A DNA stretch of 32,559 nucleotides. Origin: an uncultured Peptococcaceae bacterium (GTDB taxonomy: Bacteria; Bacillota; Peptococcia; Peptococcales; Peptococcaceae). The stretch covers positions 1 to 32,559 of the forward strand of contig CAMYDW010000017.1 of the NCBI GenBank assembly GCA_947254645.1, in the 5' to 3' direction. Below, piece by piece: positions 15,582 through 23,597 of this stretch. A program made the position numbers and the translations under genes. The notes under the pieces are model-generated. The model was not told the origin of the DNA. It was given only the letters and a program-made list of their open reading frames with translations, and did no database searches. The first letter of the stretch is position 1. The number at the start of each line of letters is the position of its first letter.

Positions 15582-17120
15582 TTATCGACGCATCAAGGTA
15601 TTTAAAATGCTACGCCCCAAGCTGGCTCCAATATTGCCACCGATGGTTTTGCCTGCATTGCCAAAAAGCTGCTTGCCGACACTTTGGCCGATGCTACGCC
15701 CCACACTGCCAAGGGCAGCATTGCCAACCTTTTTCATCTCATTGCTGCGGGCTTTCGCTCTTTTTTCCGCATCACGCAGTGCTTTCTCATCTTCTGGACT
15801 TAATGCTGCTGAAGGCTCAACGCCCTCCTCTTCAAGGCCTCTGCGTTGCAAAAATTCGTAGGCGGAATCGTTGTCCACAGACTGGCTGTACTTGCTATAA
15901 AGCAAATGCCCTTGAATCAACTGTTGACGCACACTGTCCTCAATGCTTTCAAAAGCACATTGTGGTGGCAAGACGGTTATCTTTTCAGCAATGGTCGGTA
16001 TCCCCTTTTCATCTAAGAAAGAAACCATCGCTTCACCAGTCCCTAAATTGAGTATGGTATCAAAGGTGTCAAAGGCTGGGTTTTCACGAAAGGCCATGGC
16101 TGCCGCCTTGACTGCCTTTTGGTCCGCTGGGGTATAGGCACGCAACCCATGCTCGATTTTATTCCCCAACTGTGCCATAACCCCATCGGGAATATCCTTT
16201 GGGTTTTGGGTGCAAAAATAGATGCCAACCCCTTTAGAGCGAATCAGCTTCACCACTTGCTCAATTTTATCCAATAATGCTTTTGGCGTGTCTTTAAAAA
16301 GAAGGTGGGCTTCATCAAAGAAGAATACCAGCTTTGGCTTCTCCATATCCCCCACTTCTGGCAAGGCTTCAAAAAGCTCACTCATCAACCACAACAAAAA
16401 CATGGCATAGAGCTTGCTATTGTTCACCAAGCTGCTGCTATCCAACAAATGAATGACACCCTTGCCTGTGGGGTCGGTAGACAACCAATCGCTGATATCA
16501 AGGGCTGGCTCACCAAAGAAGTCCTCACCGCCAATGGCTTCGAGGGCCACCAGCTCTCGCACAATCACATTGAGGGAGGCTTTGGTCATTTTGCCATAAG
16601 AGGCCTCAAAAGCACTCGCATTGTCACCCACATAGGCAATGAGAGCTTTGAGGTCTTTGGTATCAATTAATAAAAGCTGATGGTCATCGGCAATTTTAAA
16701 AAGCACTGCCAAAACAGACGCCTGTACCTCACTTAAACCGAGGATTTGACCAAGCAGCAAAGGTCCCATCTCAGAAATGGTTGTGCGTAAAGGAATGCCC
16801 TTTTTTCCATAGAGGTCCCAAAAAGCCACAGGTGCACCTTGAAGGCTAAAATCCTCAATTCCTAAAGCCTTTAAACGCTCATTCAAGGCAGCACTTTCCT
16901 TGCCTGCTTGTGCCAAGCCTGCGCAATCGCCCTTGACATCTGCCATAAACACGGGTACCCCCATGGCACTAAAGGACTCTGCCAACACTTTGAGGGTCAC
17001 TGTTTTACCAGTCCCAGTAGCACCAGCAATAAAGCCATGGCGGTTTGCCATCTTTGGCAAAAAGGTGACACTGTTTCCTTCTGCTGTGTTTCCAATCCAG
17101 ATACGGCCATCTTTTATCAT
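15582..17120 (-). CDS. HerA-like ATPase (DUF853 family)
   Basis: A 512-residue P-loop ATPase of the FtsK/HerA superfamily, DUF853 branch. Walker A is GATGTGKT at residues 33-40. Walker B is LVFFFDEAH at 264-272. A conserved FCTQNPKDIPDGVMAQLGNKIEH segment follows, where this family has its sensor/arginine-finger region. The C-terminal ~50 residues are a Gly/Ser-rich, small-residue tail (SVGRSIGQSVGKQLFGNAG...), also typical. HerA proteins pump or open DNA as hexamers, but the role of the DUF853 branch is poorly defined. A GAGGAGA ribosome site precedes the ATG. It sits between an alpha/beta hydrolase gene (34 bases upstream) and a CpXC gene. Confidence 0.9.
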   Translation of the reverse strand: MIKDGRIWIGNTAEGNSVTFLPKMANRHGFIAGATGTGKTVTLKVLAESFSAMGVPVFMADVKGDCAGLAQAGKESAALNERLKALGIEDFSLQGAPVAFWDLYGKKGIPLRTTISEMGPLLLGQILGLSEVQASVLAVLFKIADDHQLLLIDTKDLKALIAYVGDNASAFEASYGKMTKASLNVIVRELVALEAIGGEDFFGEPALDISDWLSTDPTGKGVIHLLDSSSLVNNSKLYAMFLLWLMSELFEALPEVGDMEKPKLVFFFDEAHLLFKDTPKALLDKIEQVVKLIRSKGVGIYFCTQNPKDIPDGVMAQLGNKIEHGLRAYTPADQKAVKAAAMAFRENPAFDTFDTILNLGTGEAMVSFLDEKGIPTIAEKITVLPPQCAFESIEDSVRQQLIQGHLLYSKYSQSVDNDSAYEFLQRRGLEEEGVEPSAALSPEDEKALRDAEKRAKARSNEMKKVGNAALGSVGRSIGQSVGKQLFGNAGKTIGGNIGASLGRSILNTLMRR

Positions 17121-17154
17121 GGTTCATTCTCCTCACTTTGTATTAGGGAGAGGG

Positions 17155-17850
17155 TTATCCCTCTACAAAATCATTATCCACACCAAGGGTCAACCCTGTA
17201 ATGGTATTGATAATACAATAAGCAATTTTCTGACTTGCAACCACATAACTGCCATGGGTTTCATTTGTCAAAATGGTGAGTGTGGCATTGGCAATATTCT
17301 TTGCAATCCACTTGCTATGAGATTCCTTGACACTGTCCTTGCTTCCTGCTGTCAAATGCACAGGAATGCGGAGCTGCTGCAACAAACGCTCTGTGATGAC
17401 CGCCTCATTGAGCCCCATGGCACGCTTAGGGGTTGGCATCATGCGATAAAGCAAGCGTGCACTCCCCAAGGCACGTTTTTTTAAACCATCAGGAGAGACA
17501 TATACCCCACTGGTCAACACACTGGCGAGATGCTCTTGGTGTTTAATCGCTATCAATAGTGCCACAATGCCACCACAATCATAGCCATATATCACAGGCT
17601 GTTGGATATCCTCCTGCTTGATCCACTCCCACAACAAATCGGCCATCACATCATAATGCCATTGTGGCGGATTGCTGGACTTACCAAAGCCTGGCAAATC
17701 CACTGCATAAACCTTAAAGTAATCTTTCAATAATAAGATGGATTCATCAAAAATATGGTGATCGCCACCAGCACCATGCAGCATAATCAATGCTGGCCCA
17801 TCACCATAAACTTCATAAAATATCTGACTTTCTTTGTCTTCTAGTGTCAT
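17155..17850 (-). CDS. Alpha/beta hydrolase with an aspartate at the nucleophile position
   Basis: A 231-residue alpha/beta-hydrolase-fold enzyme. The oxyanion-hole motif LHGAGG is at 24-29, the VDLPGFGKSS strand-loop is at 50-59, and the nucleophile elbow reads GYDCGG (89-94) with D91 where serine hydrolases have Ser. Asp nucleophiles occur in epoxide hydrolases and haloalkane dehalogenases. A likely catalytic His is in NETHGS near the end. At 231 residues it has only a short cap. The frame could start earlier inside the thioesterase gene, but the ATG at 17850 sits four bases after that gene's stop with GGAG upstream, so I chose it. Substrate unknown. It is coupled to the thioesterase gene. 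Confidence 0.85.
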   Translation of the reverse strand: MTLEDKESQIFYEVYGDGPALIMLHGAGGDHHIFDESILLLKDYFKVYAVDLPGFGKSSNPPQWHYDVMADLLWEWIKQEDIQQPVIYGYDCGGIVALLIAIKHQEHLASVLTSGVYVSPDGLKKRALGSARLLYRMMPTPKRAMGLNEAVITERLLQQLRIPVHLTAGSKDSVKESHSKWIAKNIANATLTILTNETHGSYVVASQKIAYCIINTITGLTLGVDNDFVEG

Positions 17851-17854
17851 ATTC

Positions 17855-18271
17855 TTACGCTCCAAACTTCTTCTCCACTTGATGGCGGGCAAAGCCATCA
17901 TATAATGCTGGATATTCTTTTTTTAGACTAATAGGACGCCCCTTCTCATTCAAGAAGCAATGGGTGGTGGTCCCTGTACAAACCACTTGTCCGTCTTTTT
18001 TCATCTGATAGCCCAGCTTCACACGCACACGTTCACAATCCAAAACACTAATCTCAATGTCAATCACATCACTGTAGGTCGTTGTTTTTTTGTAATCGCA
18101 TGTCACAGAAAGGGTTGGCGAAGAAAGACCAATGGCTTCCATTTCTGCATAGCTGATGCCATTGTCCTCCATAAAAGCACTGCGTGCTTCCTCCATAAAA
18201 CGAATATAATTTGAATGATGCGTAATGCCCATGCGATCCGTTTCATAGTATTGCACCTTATGTTGATACAT
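17855..18271 (-). CDS. Acyl-CoA thioesterase, YbgC/FadM-like hotdog fold
   Basis: A 138-residue protein of the 4HBT hotdog family. The N-terminal YETDRMGITHHSNYIRFMEEAR stretch is split as YETDRMG (9-15), HHSNY (18-22) and EEAR (27-30). It carries the Asp (D12) and the HxNY segment used by 4-hydroxybenzoyl-CoA-type thioesterases. Such enzymes hydrolyse short- or medium-chain acyl-CoA or acyl-ACP. A longer frame begins ten codons upstream. I chose the ATG at 18271, with GGAGG ribosome sites directly before it. It is the first gene of a four-gene minus-strand run (thioesterase, hydrolase, HerA-like ATPase, CpXC protein) and is divergent from a flavoprotein gene. Confidence 0.88.
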   Translation of the reverse strand: MYQHKVQYYETDRMGITHHSNYIRFMEEARSAFMEDNGISYAEMEAIGLSSPTLSVTCDYKKTTTYSDVIDIEISVLDCERVRVKLGYQMKKDGQVVCTGTTTHCFLNEKGRPISLKKEYPALYDGFARHQVEKKFGA

Positions 18272-18378
18272 GCCCTCCAACCTCCATCCTTGTCTGAACA
18301 CTGTTCTCTCTATATTTTAAACCACTCTAAATAAAATAACAATTCTTCCAAGGGCTCCTAGCAACTTATTATAGATTA

Positions 18379-18396
18379 AAATCTTTATAAAGATTT
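18379..18396. promoter_or_regulatory. 18-bp perfect palindrome in a divergent promoter region
   Basis: AAATCTTTATAAAGATTT is a perfect even palindrome midway between the thioesterase gene (start 18271, minus) and the flavoprotein gene (start 18471, plus). Placement and symmetry suggest a site for a dimeric regulator acting on one or both genes. It has no T-tract and is not a terminator. Confidence 0.5.
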
Positions 18397-18470
18397 ATCA
18401 TGTTAATAATATAGGCTTTTGTTAGGTATCATTTTATTATATCATGTAGATGAAAGGATTGGTGAAAGTG

Positions 18471-19370
18471 ATGTATGATATCATTATTATAGGCGCAGGC
18501 CCTGCAGGCATCAGCGCTGGCATTTACGCAGTCAGCCGAGGAAAATCTACCCTCGTTATTGAAAAGAACCACATTGGCGGTTTAGTCAGCAATGTTTCCT
18601 CTGTCACCCACTATACCAGTGTGGCAGACGATGAAACAGGCGCAAGCTTTGGCGAAAAGCTCAAGGGCCAAGCCAAATTTGCAGGTGTGGAAGTCATCAC
18701 CGAAGAGGTCACAGAAGTTTCCTTAAAAGGCACCATCAAAACCGTTACCACCGATAAGGGCAGCTATAGTGCCCACAAGATTATTATTGCCAACGGCACC
18801 TCCCCACGGAAGCTCGGTATTCCAGGGGAAGTAGAATTGGCTGGCAACGGCATTGGTCTCAATGCCCCTCGTGATGGCAAGCGTTATGAAGGGAAAAATA
18901 TTTATGTGGTTGGTGGAGCAGATGGTGCCATCAAAGAAGCCCTTTATCTCGCTCAATTTGCCAAAGAGCTAACCATCATTCATTTTGAAGAAGCCCTCGG
19001 TTGTATCGCTGAATTTAAAGAAAAGGTTGCCAAAACACCGAACATTAAGCTTTGCCTCAAAAGCCGTCTAGTGGCTGTCAATGGTGATGGCCAAGTAGAT
19101 GTATTGACCATCAAAAACGTTGAAACAGGAGAAGAGCATTTGGTTGCCGATAAAGGCTGTGGGGTCTTTGTTTACGCTGGTACCCTACCAAACACTGCCC
19201 TCTACACGGAACTTGAATTAGAAAACGGCTTTATTCCTGTCAACGAAAAAATGGAAACAGCCATTGATGGCGTGTACGCTGCTGGGGATATTCGCACCAA
19301 GCAAGTTCGCCAGGTGGCAACTGCCGTTTCTGATGGTGCCATCGCTGGTATCAACGCTGCCATGTCATAA
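18471..19370 (+). CDS. Thioredoxin-reductase-like flavoprotein lacking the redox CxxC
   Basis: A 299-residue protein with the overall thioredoxin reductase plan: FAD motif IIGAGPAGISAGIYA (6-20), second dinucleotide motif VVGGADGAIKEALY (146-159), and C-terminal YAAGDIRTKQVRQVATAVSDG. Where TrxB has CATC-DG-x-F-Y-R-GK, this protein reads NAPR-DG-K-R-Y-E-GK (131-142), so both redox cysteines are absent. The HRRxxxR NADPH-phosphate motif is also missing (HFEEALG at 171-177). It therefore cannot act as a normal thioredoxin reductase; a ferredoxin- or flavin-linked reductase or an NADH-dependent enzyme is possible. The ATG at 18471 was preferred to one seven codons earlier because GGTGAAAG precedes it. 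Confidence 0.85.
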   Translation: MYDIIIIGAGPAGISAGIYAVSRGKSTLVIEKNHIGGLVSNVSSVTHYTSVADDETGASFGEKLKGQAKFAGVEVITEEVTEVSLKGTIKTVTTDKGSYSAHKIIIANGTSPRKLGIPGEVELAGNGIGLNAPRDGKRYEGKNIYVVGGADGAIKEALYLAQFAKELTIIHFEEALGCIAEFKEKVAKTPNIKLCLKSRLVAVNGDGQVDVLTIKNVETGEEHLVADKGCGVFVYAGTLPNTALYTELELENGFIPVNEKMETAIDGVYAAGDIRTKQVRQVATAVSDGAIAGINAAMS

Positions 19371-19420
19371 GCAATAAAAAAAAGAGATAGGACCTCATGT
19401 CCTATCTCTTTTTTTATTGC
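19371..19420. terminator. Bidirectional terminator
   Basis: A very long perfect stem (GCAATAAAAAAA-GAGATAGGAC and its complement) surrounds a short loop, with A- and T-tracts on both sides. It lies between the flavoprotein gene and the convergent LTA-synthase-like gene. Confidence 0.92.
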
Positions 19421-19421
19421 T

Positions 19422-21671
19422 TTATTTGGTGCTCAATTTGGTATTGTCACCACTACTTGCTTTCTTAAAAGGATTCGCCATTGGCTGTCCATCTAACGTA
19501 TAGAGGGTCCATGCACGGTGGTCCACATCAAGTAGGTTGTTATACATGACACGGTTGTAATTCAAGATGGCTTCGGAATATGGTGTTTTCTCATCATAAT
19601 CATAGACCTTGCCATCATTGCCCACATAACCAACGGTATCAATCACTGGCACTTGCTGATGCAATGCTGCTAGATATTTATTGTACTTGGTAATATCTTG
19701 TCCTGCGACCTGCATGACTAAGGTTGCTAAGTAGTTCGCAGAAATCTCACCTAAATCTTTTTCTGGAATATCATAGTTGGCCCAAATCACAAACGGTGTT
19801 TGATAACGGGTTTGTTTTTCTTCCTTTGACAACTGATCAAGCTTCTTCCCATACAACTCTTCAAAGAAGCTTTCTTCGACAGAAGGTTGGTGGTCACCGA
19901 ACATACAAATAACCGTTGGCTCATCAATATTTTTGAAATAGTTGACAAATTTCTCGAAAGACTCATCGGTGTATTTGACCAAGGAGAGATAACGCTCTGC
20001 CTTTGGATAGTTGCCCATCATATTGGTGATATGAACATCCTCGATAAAGTTTGGATAAGTCATTTCATAGCCACCATGGTTTTGCATGGTCACGTTGAAG
20101 AAGAAGAATGGTTGCTCTGGGTTGCGTTCTTCATAAGCCTTTTGAATCATCCCAAAATCATAGGCATCGCTGATATAACGACGTGCCAACATATTGGTAC
20201 CAGGATAACGGGTTTCAACATTGGTCACAAACTGATAAGAGTCATTGGTGTCTTTATATTCTTTCAAAATATCTGGCGCAATGATGTTTTCCATGGCCAC
20301 ATATTCAGAGAAGCCCATGCTCTTATACACATTTGGACGGTTCCATCCATCTGCATAGTATGGATGCAAGGCTTGTTTAGAATAGCCTTGGGCACTCAAG
20401 GTTGATACCATAGAAGGTTGTGACCCTTTGATGTAGGATTGATAAACGTTGCTGCCTGTTGGCAAGAAGCCCAGCAAATCCCCTGTTAAAAATTCAAATT
20501 CAGAATTAGAGGTCCCTGCGCCAAATACTGGCACACGCAAATTCCCACGAATGGTATTTTCATGCATACTGTCCATAAACGGCATAAATGGCACATTGGT
20601 CTCAACATTCCCAATGGTTCTAAAGTCTGCCAAGCTTTCGTTCATCACGACAATGATATTTGGCTTGGTGCCATTTGGCTTATAGGTATTTTGACCCGTT
20701 AAAATATCAATAGAAGTATCACCATTTGGATCCACACCAGCCGCTGTTAAGGTATCATTGACAATTTGTTCTACCTTATTGGCATTGTAGCCAGTCGGTT
20801 CAGAAACATGAAGATACTTTGTATTTAAGCAAAAGTTGTACCATACCCCGCTATGGTGATAGCCACGGCTTTGGTCCCAAAAGTCTGGTTTAAAGCCATG
20901 ATCTGCCAATACATCTGTGCCATAGACGGTGCTTGCAATAATAAGAATATAGGCAATCGCTGCCGCACGTACAGCAATTTTACGTTTGCGAAGCTGTGGA
21001 CGAATATTGACCAGTTGAGTGTTCAGCGCCAAGATGATCCCCATCATCAAAGAGCCCATCAACAACTGCCATGACAAGTGATAAGAATATGCACTTGCTA
21101 CATTCATCCCTGTCTTGATTGTCACAATATCCATTGGCACCAATGGGGTGCCTCTCAACAAATCAACAAAATAGTTGACCATACCGAAAATATACAACAC
21201 AGCAGTGGTGAGAAGCACTGTTAAACGATAACGTCCACAGAGCAAAAATACCACAAGATAAAAGAGCAGATAAGCGGCATAGTTCATCAAAAAGTTTGGT
21301 GTAGAGAACGCATACACAAAGTTGCCATTAAAGCACTCAATCATTTGCATGCTTGCAATTGGCATCAAAAAGAACATCACCGTGTAAAAACGTGTTTTAT
21401 ACGCCTCGGTCGTTTTCACACGAAAAGTCAACAAGGTGCCAATAAGCGCCACACAAAGGAAGGCTGCCCCTAAAAGCTGCATCCCCCAGCTACCATTTTT
21501 TTCATTGATAAACAGTCGCCAGTTCCATGCAATAAAAATGGACAGCGTCAGCATCACGCCAATAGCAACTGCCATACATTTCTTCCCAGTTTTTTCCACA
21601 GAAACATTCTGCGCAAAGCTGGATACACCTTTTTTAATCATTTCAAATACTTTTCTTGCAAAATTTTTCAT
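19422..21671 (-). CDS. LTA synthase family membrane sulfatase-fold protein
   Basis: A 749-residue protein with an N-terminal block of about five or six transmembrane helices (roughly residues 30-250) and an extracellular alkaline-phosphatase/sulfatase domain, the plan of lipoteichoic acid synthase and related phosphoglycerol transferases. The metal-binding E345 is in VVMNESLADF and the likely catalytic Thr387 is in GAGTSNSEFEF; the spacing resembles LtaS. CMFGDHQPS further on carries the Asp/His metal ligands. It would polymerise or transfer glycerol-phosphate from phosphatidylglycerol on the outer membrane face. The start has only a weak ribosome site; a Met at residue 11 is an alternative. 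Whether it makes true lipoteichoic acid or a related polymer is not decidable here. Confidence 0.9.
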   Translation of the reverse strand: MKNFARKVFEMIKKGVSSFAQNVSVEKTGKKCMAVAIGVMLTLSIFIAWNWRLFINEKNGSWGMQLLGAAFLCVALIGTLLTFRVKTTEAYKTRFYTVMFFLMPIASMQMIECFNGNFVYAFSTPNFLMNYAAYLLFYLVVFLLCGRYRLTVLLTTAVLYIFGMVNYFVDLLRGTPLVPMDIVTIKTGMNVASAYSYHLSWQLLMGSLMMGIILALNTQLVNIRPQLRKRKIAVRAAAIAYILIIASTVYGTDVLADHGFKPDFWDQSRGYHHSGVWYNFCLNTKYLHVSEPTGYNANKVEQIVNDTLTAAGVDPNGDTSIDILTGQNTYKPNGTKPNIIVVMNESLADFRTIGNVETNVPFMPFMDSMHENTIRGNLRVPVFGAGTSNSEFEFLTGDLLGFLPTGSNVYQSYIKGSQPSMVSTLSAQGYSKQALHPYYADGWNRPNVYKSMGFSEYVAMENIIAPDILKEYKDTNDSYQFVTNVETRYPGTNMLARRYISDAYDFGMIQKAYEERNPEQPFFFFNVTMQNHGGYEMTYPNFIEDVHITNMMGNYPKAERYLSLVKYTDESFEKFVNYFKNIDEPTVICMFGDHQPSVEESFFEELYGKKLDQLSKEEKQTRYQTPFVIWANYDIPEKDLGEISANYLATLVMQVAGQDITKYNKYLAALHQQVPVIDTVGYVGNDGKVYDYDEKTPYSEAILNYNRVMYNNLLDVDHRAWTLYTLDGQPMANPFKKASSGDNTKLSTK

Positions 21672-21855
21672 TGAATTTGTACCTGTCTATTCCTTTCTTC
21701 ATAAAACTCAAAAAGAATACTGTTATGTCCTCTTGTAAAACTGTCTCCTATTAATAATACTATGTTGTTACTTACCACACAAGAGGTCTTTACATTATTT
21801 TAACCAAATCCTTATATAAATGTAGATAATTGCTTAATGCTTACTTTTTTTCGTG

Positions 21856-22362
21856 TTAGCTTTCGCTTATTTCGTAAAATGTCGCTAGCGTTAAGTCTTT
21901 ATCCACTAGATATATGGGGGAAGCAGACCATCCATCTGCGGTGCGGAACCCCTCCCATTCATATCCATAAATGAGTACATGGTGTTGATGATATTTTGGA
22001 TGTAAATGCAGCTGCAAAAAAACCATATGCCCTAAAGCTAGCGCCGATTTTAGTTTATCTGGTGTGGCCAAGCCTCTGCCACGCACATGGTGCGAGGTCA
22101 AACCAAAACGCTTGAGACATCGACGAAGATACCACCCTGTCAAACCATCGGAAGTCCCGCCAACTATTTTTTTATCGTCTATATTCCAATACACCTTGAG
22201 ATGCTGACCTATTTTCGCCACCTCCAAGAAGAGGGCTTCTGGTGAAATTTCTTCATTTGAAAGTGTGGCAATCAAATTTGTGATTGCTGTTGGCCCACAA
22301 TGCTTATGAAAGCCTGCTTCAAGATGTTGAAATTGGATTGTGGTGTAATATTTTTCTTCCAT
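21856..22362 (-). CDS. C39-like cysteine peptidase family protein
   Basis: A 168-residue protein with a papain-like C39 layout: a Cys near the N-terminus in HKHCGPTAITNL (C22), a His in HHVLIYGYEW (H127/H128) and an Asp in ADGW (D143). The intervening GGTSDGLTGWYLRRCLKRFG segment also suits this fold. There is no signal peptide, so it probably acts in the cytoplasm, perhaps as a peptidase, amidase or transglutaminase-like enzyme. The open frame extends far upstream, but the ATG at 22362 has a strong AAAGGAGG ribosome site, and the extension would pass through the neighbour's terminator. No operon partner is evident. Confidence 0.75.
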   Translation of the reverse strand: MEEKYYTTIQFQHLEAGFHKHCGPTAITNLIATLSNEEISPEALFLEVAKIGQHLKVYWNIDDKKIVGGTSDGLTGWYLRRCLKRFGLTSHHVRGRGLATPDKLKSALALGHMVFLQLHLHPKYHQHHVLIYGYEWEGFRTADGWSASPIYLVDKDLTLATFYEISES

Positions 22363-22407
22363 TCTACCCTCCTTTGGATGTTGCTTTCCTCGTTTTCTTT
22401 TTTTGAA

Positions 22408-22446
22408 GAAAAAACAAAAGAGAGCATCTGCCGCCCTCTTTTGTAG
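22408..22446 (-). terminator. Terminator of the nitroreductase gene
   Basis: On the minus strand ACAAAAGAG (22436-22444) and CTCTTTTGT (22414-22422) form a 9-bp stem around a 13-base loop and lead into TTTTTTC. It lies ten bases after the stop of the gene at 22455. Confidence 0.75.
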
Positions 22447-22454
22447 GATGATTG

Positions 22455-22976
22455 TTATTTTACATAAAAGACACGATCTTCTTTGCGTGCTGGTGCCTCT
22501 GGCAATGCGCCATCCATATAGCCTAGGATACAATGCCCTACCCCAATATAGTCACCCTCGATACCAAGTTCTTTTAATAGTGCTTTGCCCTCTTCTGTTT
22601 CAAAGACTTCCTTGGCACGATGAATCCAGCAGCTGCCTAAGCCTACGCTATGGGCCGCTTGCATGAGGTTCCCCATGACGAGACAGCCATCACAATATTG
22701 CGCTGGGCGGTCTGTTTTGGCCAATACCACCAACACCACTGGGGCCCCATAAAACGGATGGGCCTGTCCATTGGTAAATTTGCTGTTAAGGGCTTCCAGC
22801 TTGTCACGCCATTCCTTTTGAGTGACGGCAATGACAATCGCTGTTTGGTCGCTTCTGCTATTGGCTGCATAAAGCCCTGCTTCAATCACTTCATCAATCA
22901 ATTCCTTTGGCACCATATCTGGTTTGTATTTTCTGATGCTGCGACGTTCTTTCAGAGATTTAATCACTTCATTCAT
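22455..22976 (-). CDS. Nitroreductase family FMN-dependent oxidoreductase
   Basis: A 173-residue protein with the classical nitroreductase start, MNEVIKSLKERRSIRKYKPD, whose Arg/Ser residues bind FMN phosphate. Further family features are AANSRSDQT near residues 37-45, QAAHSVGLGSCWIHRA near 107-122 and a C-terminal GVGHCILGY. It contains several cysteines (C95, C98, C117, C148 approx.), more than usual. Members reduce nitroaromatics, quinones or flavins with NAD(P)H as dimers. The ATG at 22976 has AAAGGAAG upstream; an earlier in-frame start lacks support. Single-gene unit with its own terminator. Natural substrate unknown. Confidence 0.88.
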   Translation of the reverse strand: MNEVIKSLKERRSIRKYKPDMVPKELIDEVIEAGLYAANSRSDQTAIVIAVTQKEWRDKLEALNSKFTNGQAHPFYGAPVVLVVLAKTDRPAQYCDGCLVMGNLMQAAHSVGLGSCWIHRAKEVFETEEGKALLKELGIEGDYIGVGHCILGYMDGALPEAPARKEDRVFYVK

Positions 22977-23152
22977 CGGACAACTTCCTTTCTCTATCAC
23001 CGACCACATTTAAAGAAAGCATGCGCCTTCTTATAGCGTTCATCATGGTTTTTCTATTCTTACTTTATATACCCTCCAACCCCAATTAGTCAAGGCACGT
23101 ATAAAGATGAGAAGCAATCCGCCTTTGGGGTATCTCAATTTGGTAAAATAAA

Positions 23153-23161
23153 TGCTATAAT
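23153..23161 (+). promoter_or_regulatory. Extended -10 promoter of the second cupin gene
   Basis: TGC followed by a consensus TATAAT lies about 33 bases before the cupin ATG. No strong -35 is visible at 16-18 bases, which the extended -10 could compensate for. Confidence 0.6.
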
Positions 23162-23193
23162 AGTATCAATAAAAAGAGGAGGTTGATGATACA

Positions 23194-23547
23194 ATGATTA
23201 TTCGTGATATAGCAATGGAACGTGTGCCTCGTGAAAACCATCTTGGTGGCACTGGCAAAGTGGAATTCAAGCATCTTGTCCCAGTAGAGTTACTTAAAGG
23301 GGAAGCCAAAATGTTCAGTGTGCTCACCTTTGAACCTGGTGCAGGGCTCGGCGTCCATGACCATGTGGATAATTTTGAAATCTACTACATTTTAAGTGGC
23401 AAGGCCACCGCCATTGATGATGGCAAGGAAGTGGAAGTGTTCCCAGGAGATGTCATCTATACTGCTGATGGCGCCTCTCATTCCATTACCAATACTGGGG
23501 ATAGTGATATGGTGATGCTGGCAACCGTCATCTTTGAAAATAAATAA
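23194..23547 (+). CDS. Small metal-binding cupin protein
   Basis: A 117-residue single-domain cupin. Motif 1 is complete: H55, H57 and E62 in GVHDHVDNFEIYYILSG. H96 comes from motif 2 (PGDVIYTADGASHSI), so a metal ion is expected in the barrel. The biological role of these small cupins is mostly unknown; some act as isomerases, decarboxylases or binding proteins. AGGAGG lies at an unusually long spacing (11 bases) before the ATG, which may lower its translation, but no better start exists. It is monocistronic, with a TATAAT promoter before and a strong terminator after it. Confidence 0.88.
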   Translation: MIIRDIAMERVPRENHLGGTGKVEFKHLVPVELLKGEAKMFSVLTFEPGAGLGVHDHVDNFEIYYILSGKATAIDDGKEVEVFPGDVIYTADGASHSITNTGDSDMVMLATVIFENK

Positions 23548-23597
23548 AATAAAAAAACAGAGATAAGAGAAACCTCTTATCTCTGTTTTTTTATTTT
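23546..23597. terminator. Bidirectional terminator with a 24-bp stem
   Basis: A perfect 24-bp stem (23546-23569 with 23574-23597) around AAAC, flanked by A- and T-tracts, lies between the cupin gene and the convergent zinc-ribbon protein gene; the stop codon of the latter is inside it. Confidence 0.92.

Noticed and set aside
22363..22533. N-terminal extension of the C39-like protein frame
   Set aside because: It passes through the terminator of the neighbouring gene and overlaps its coding end; the ATG at 22362 has a strong ribosome site.
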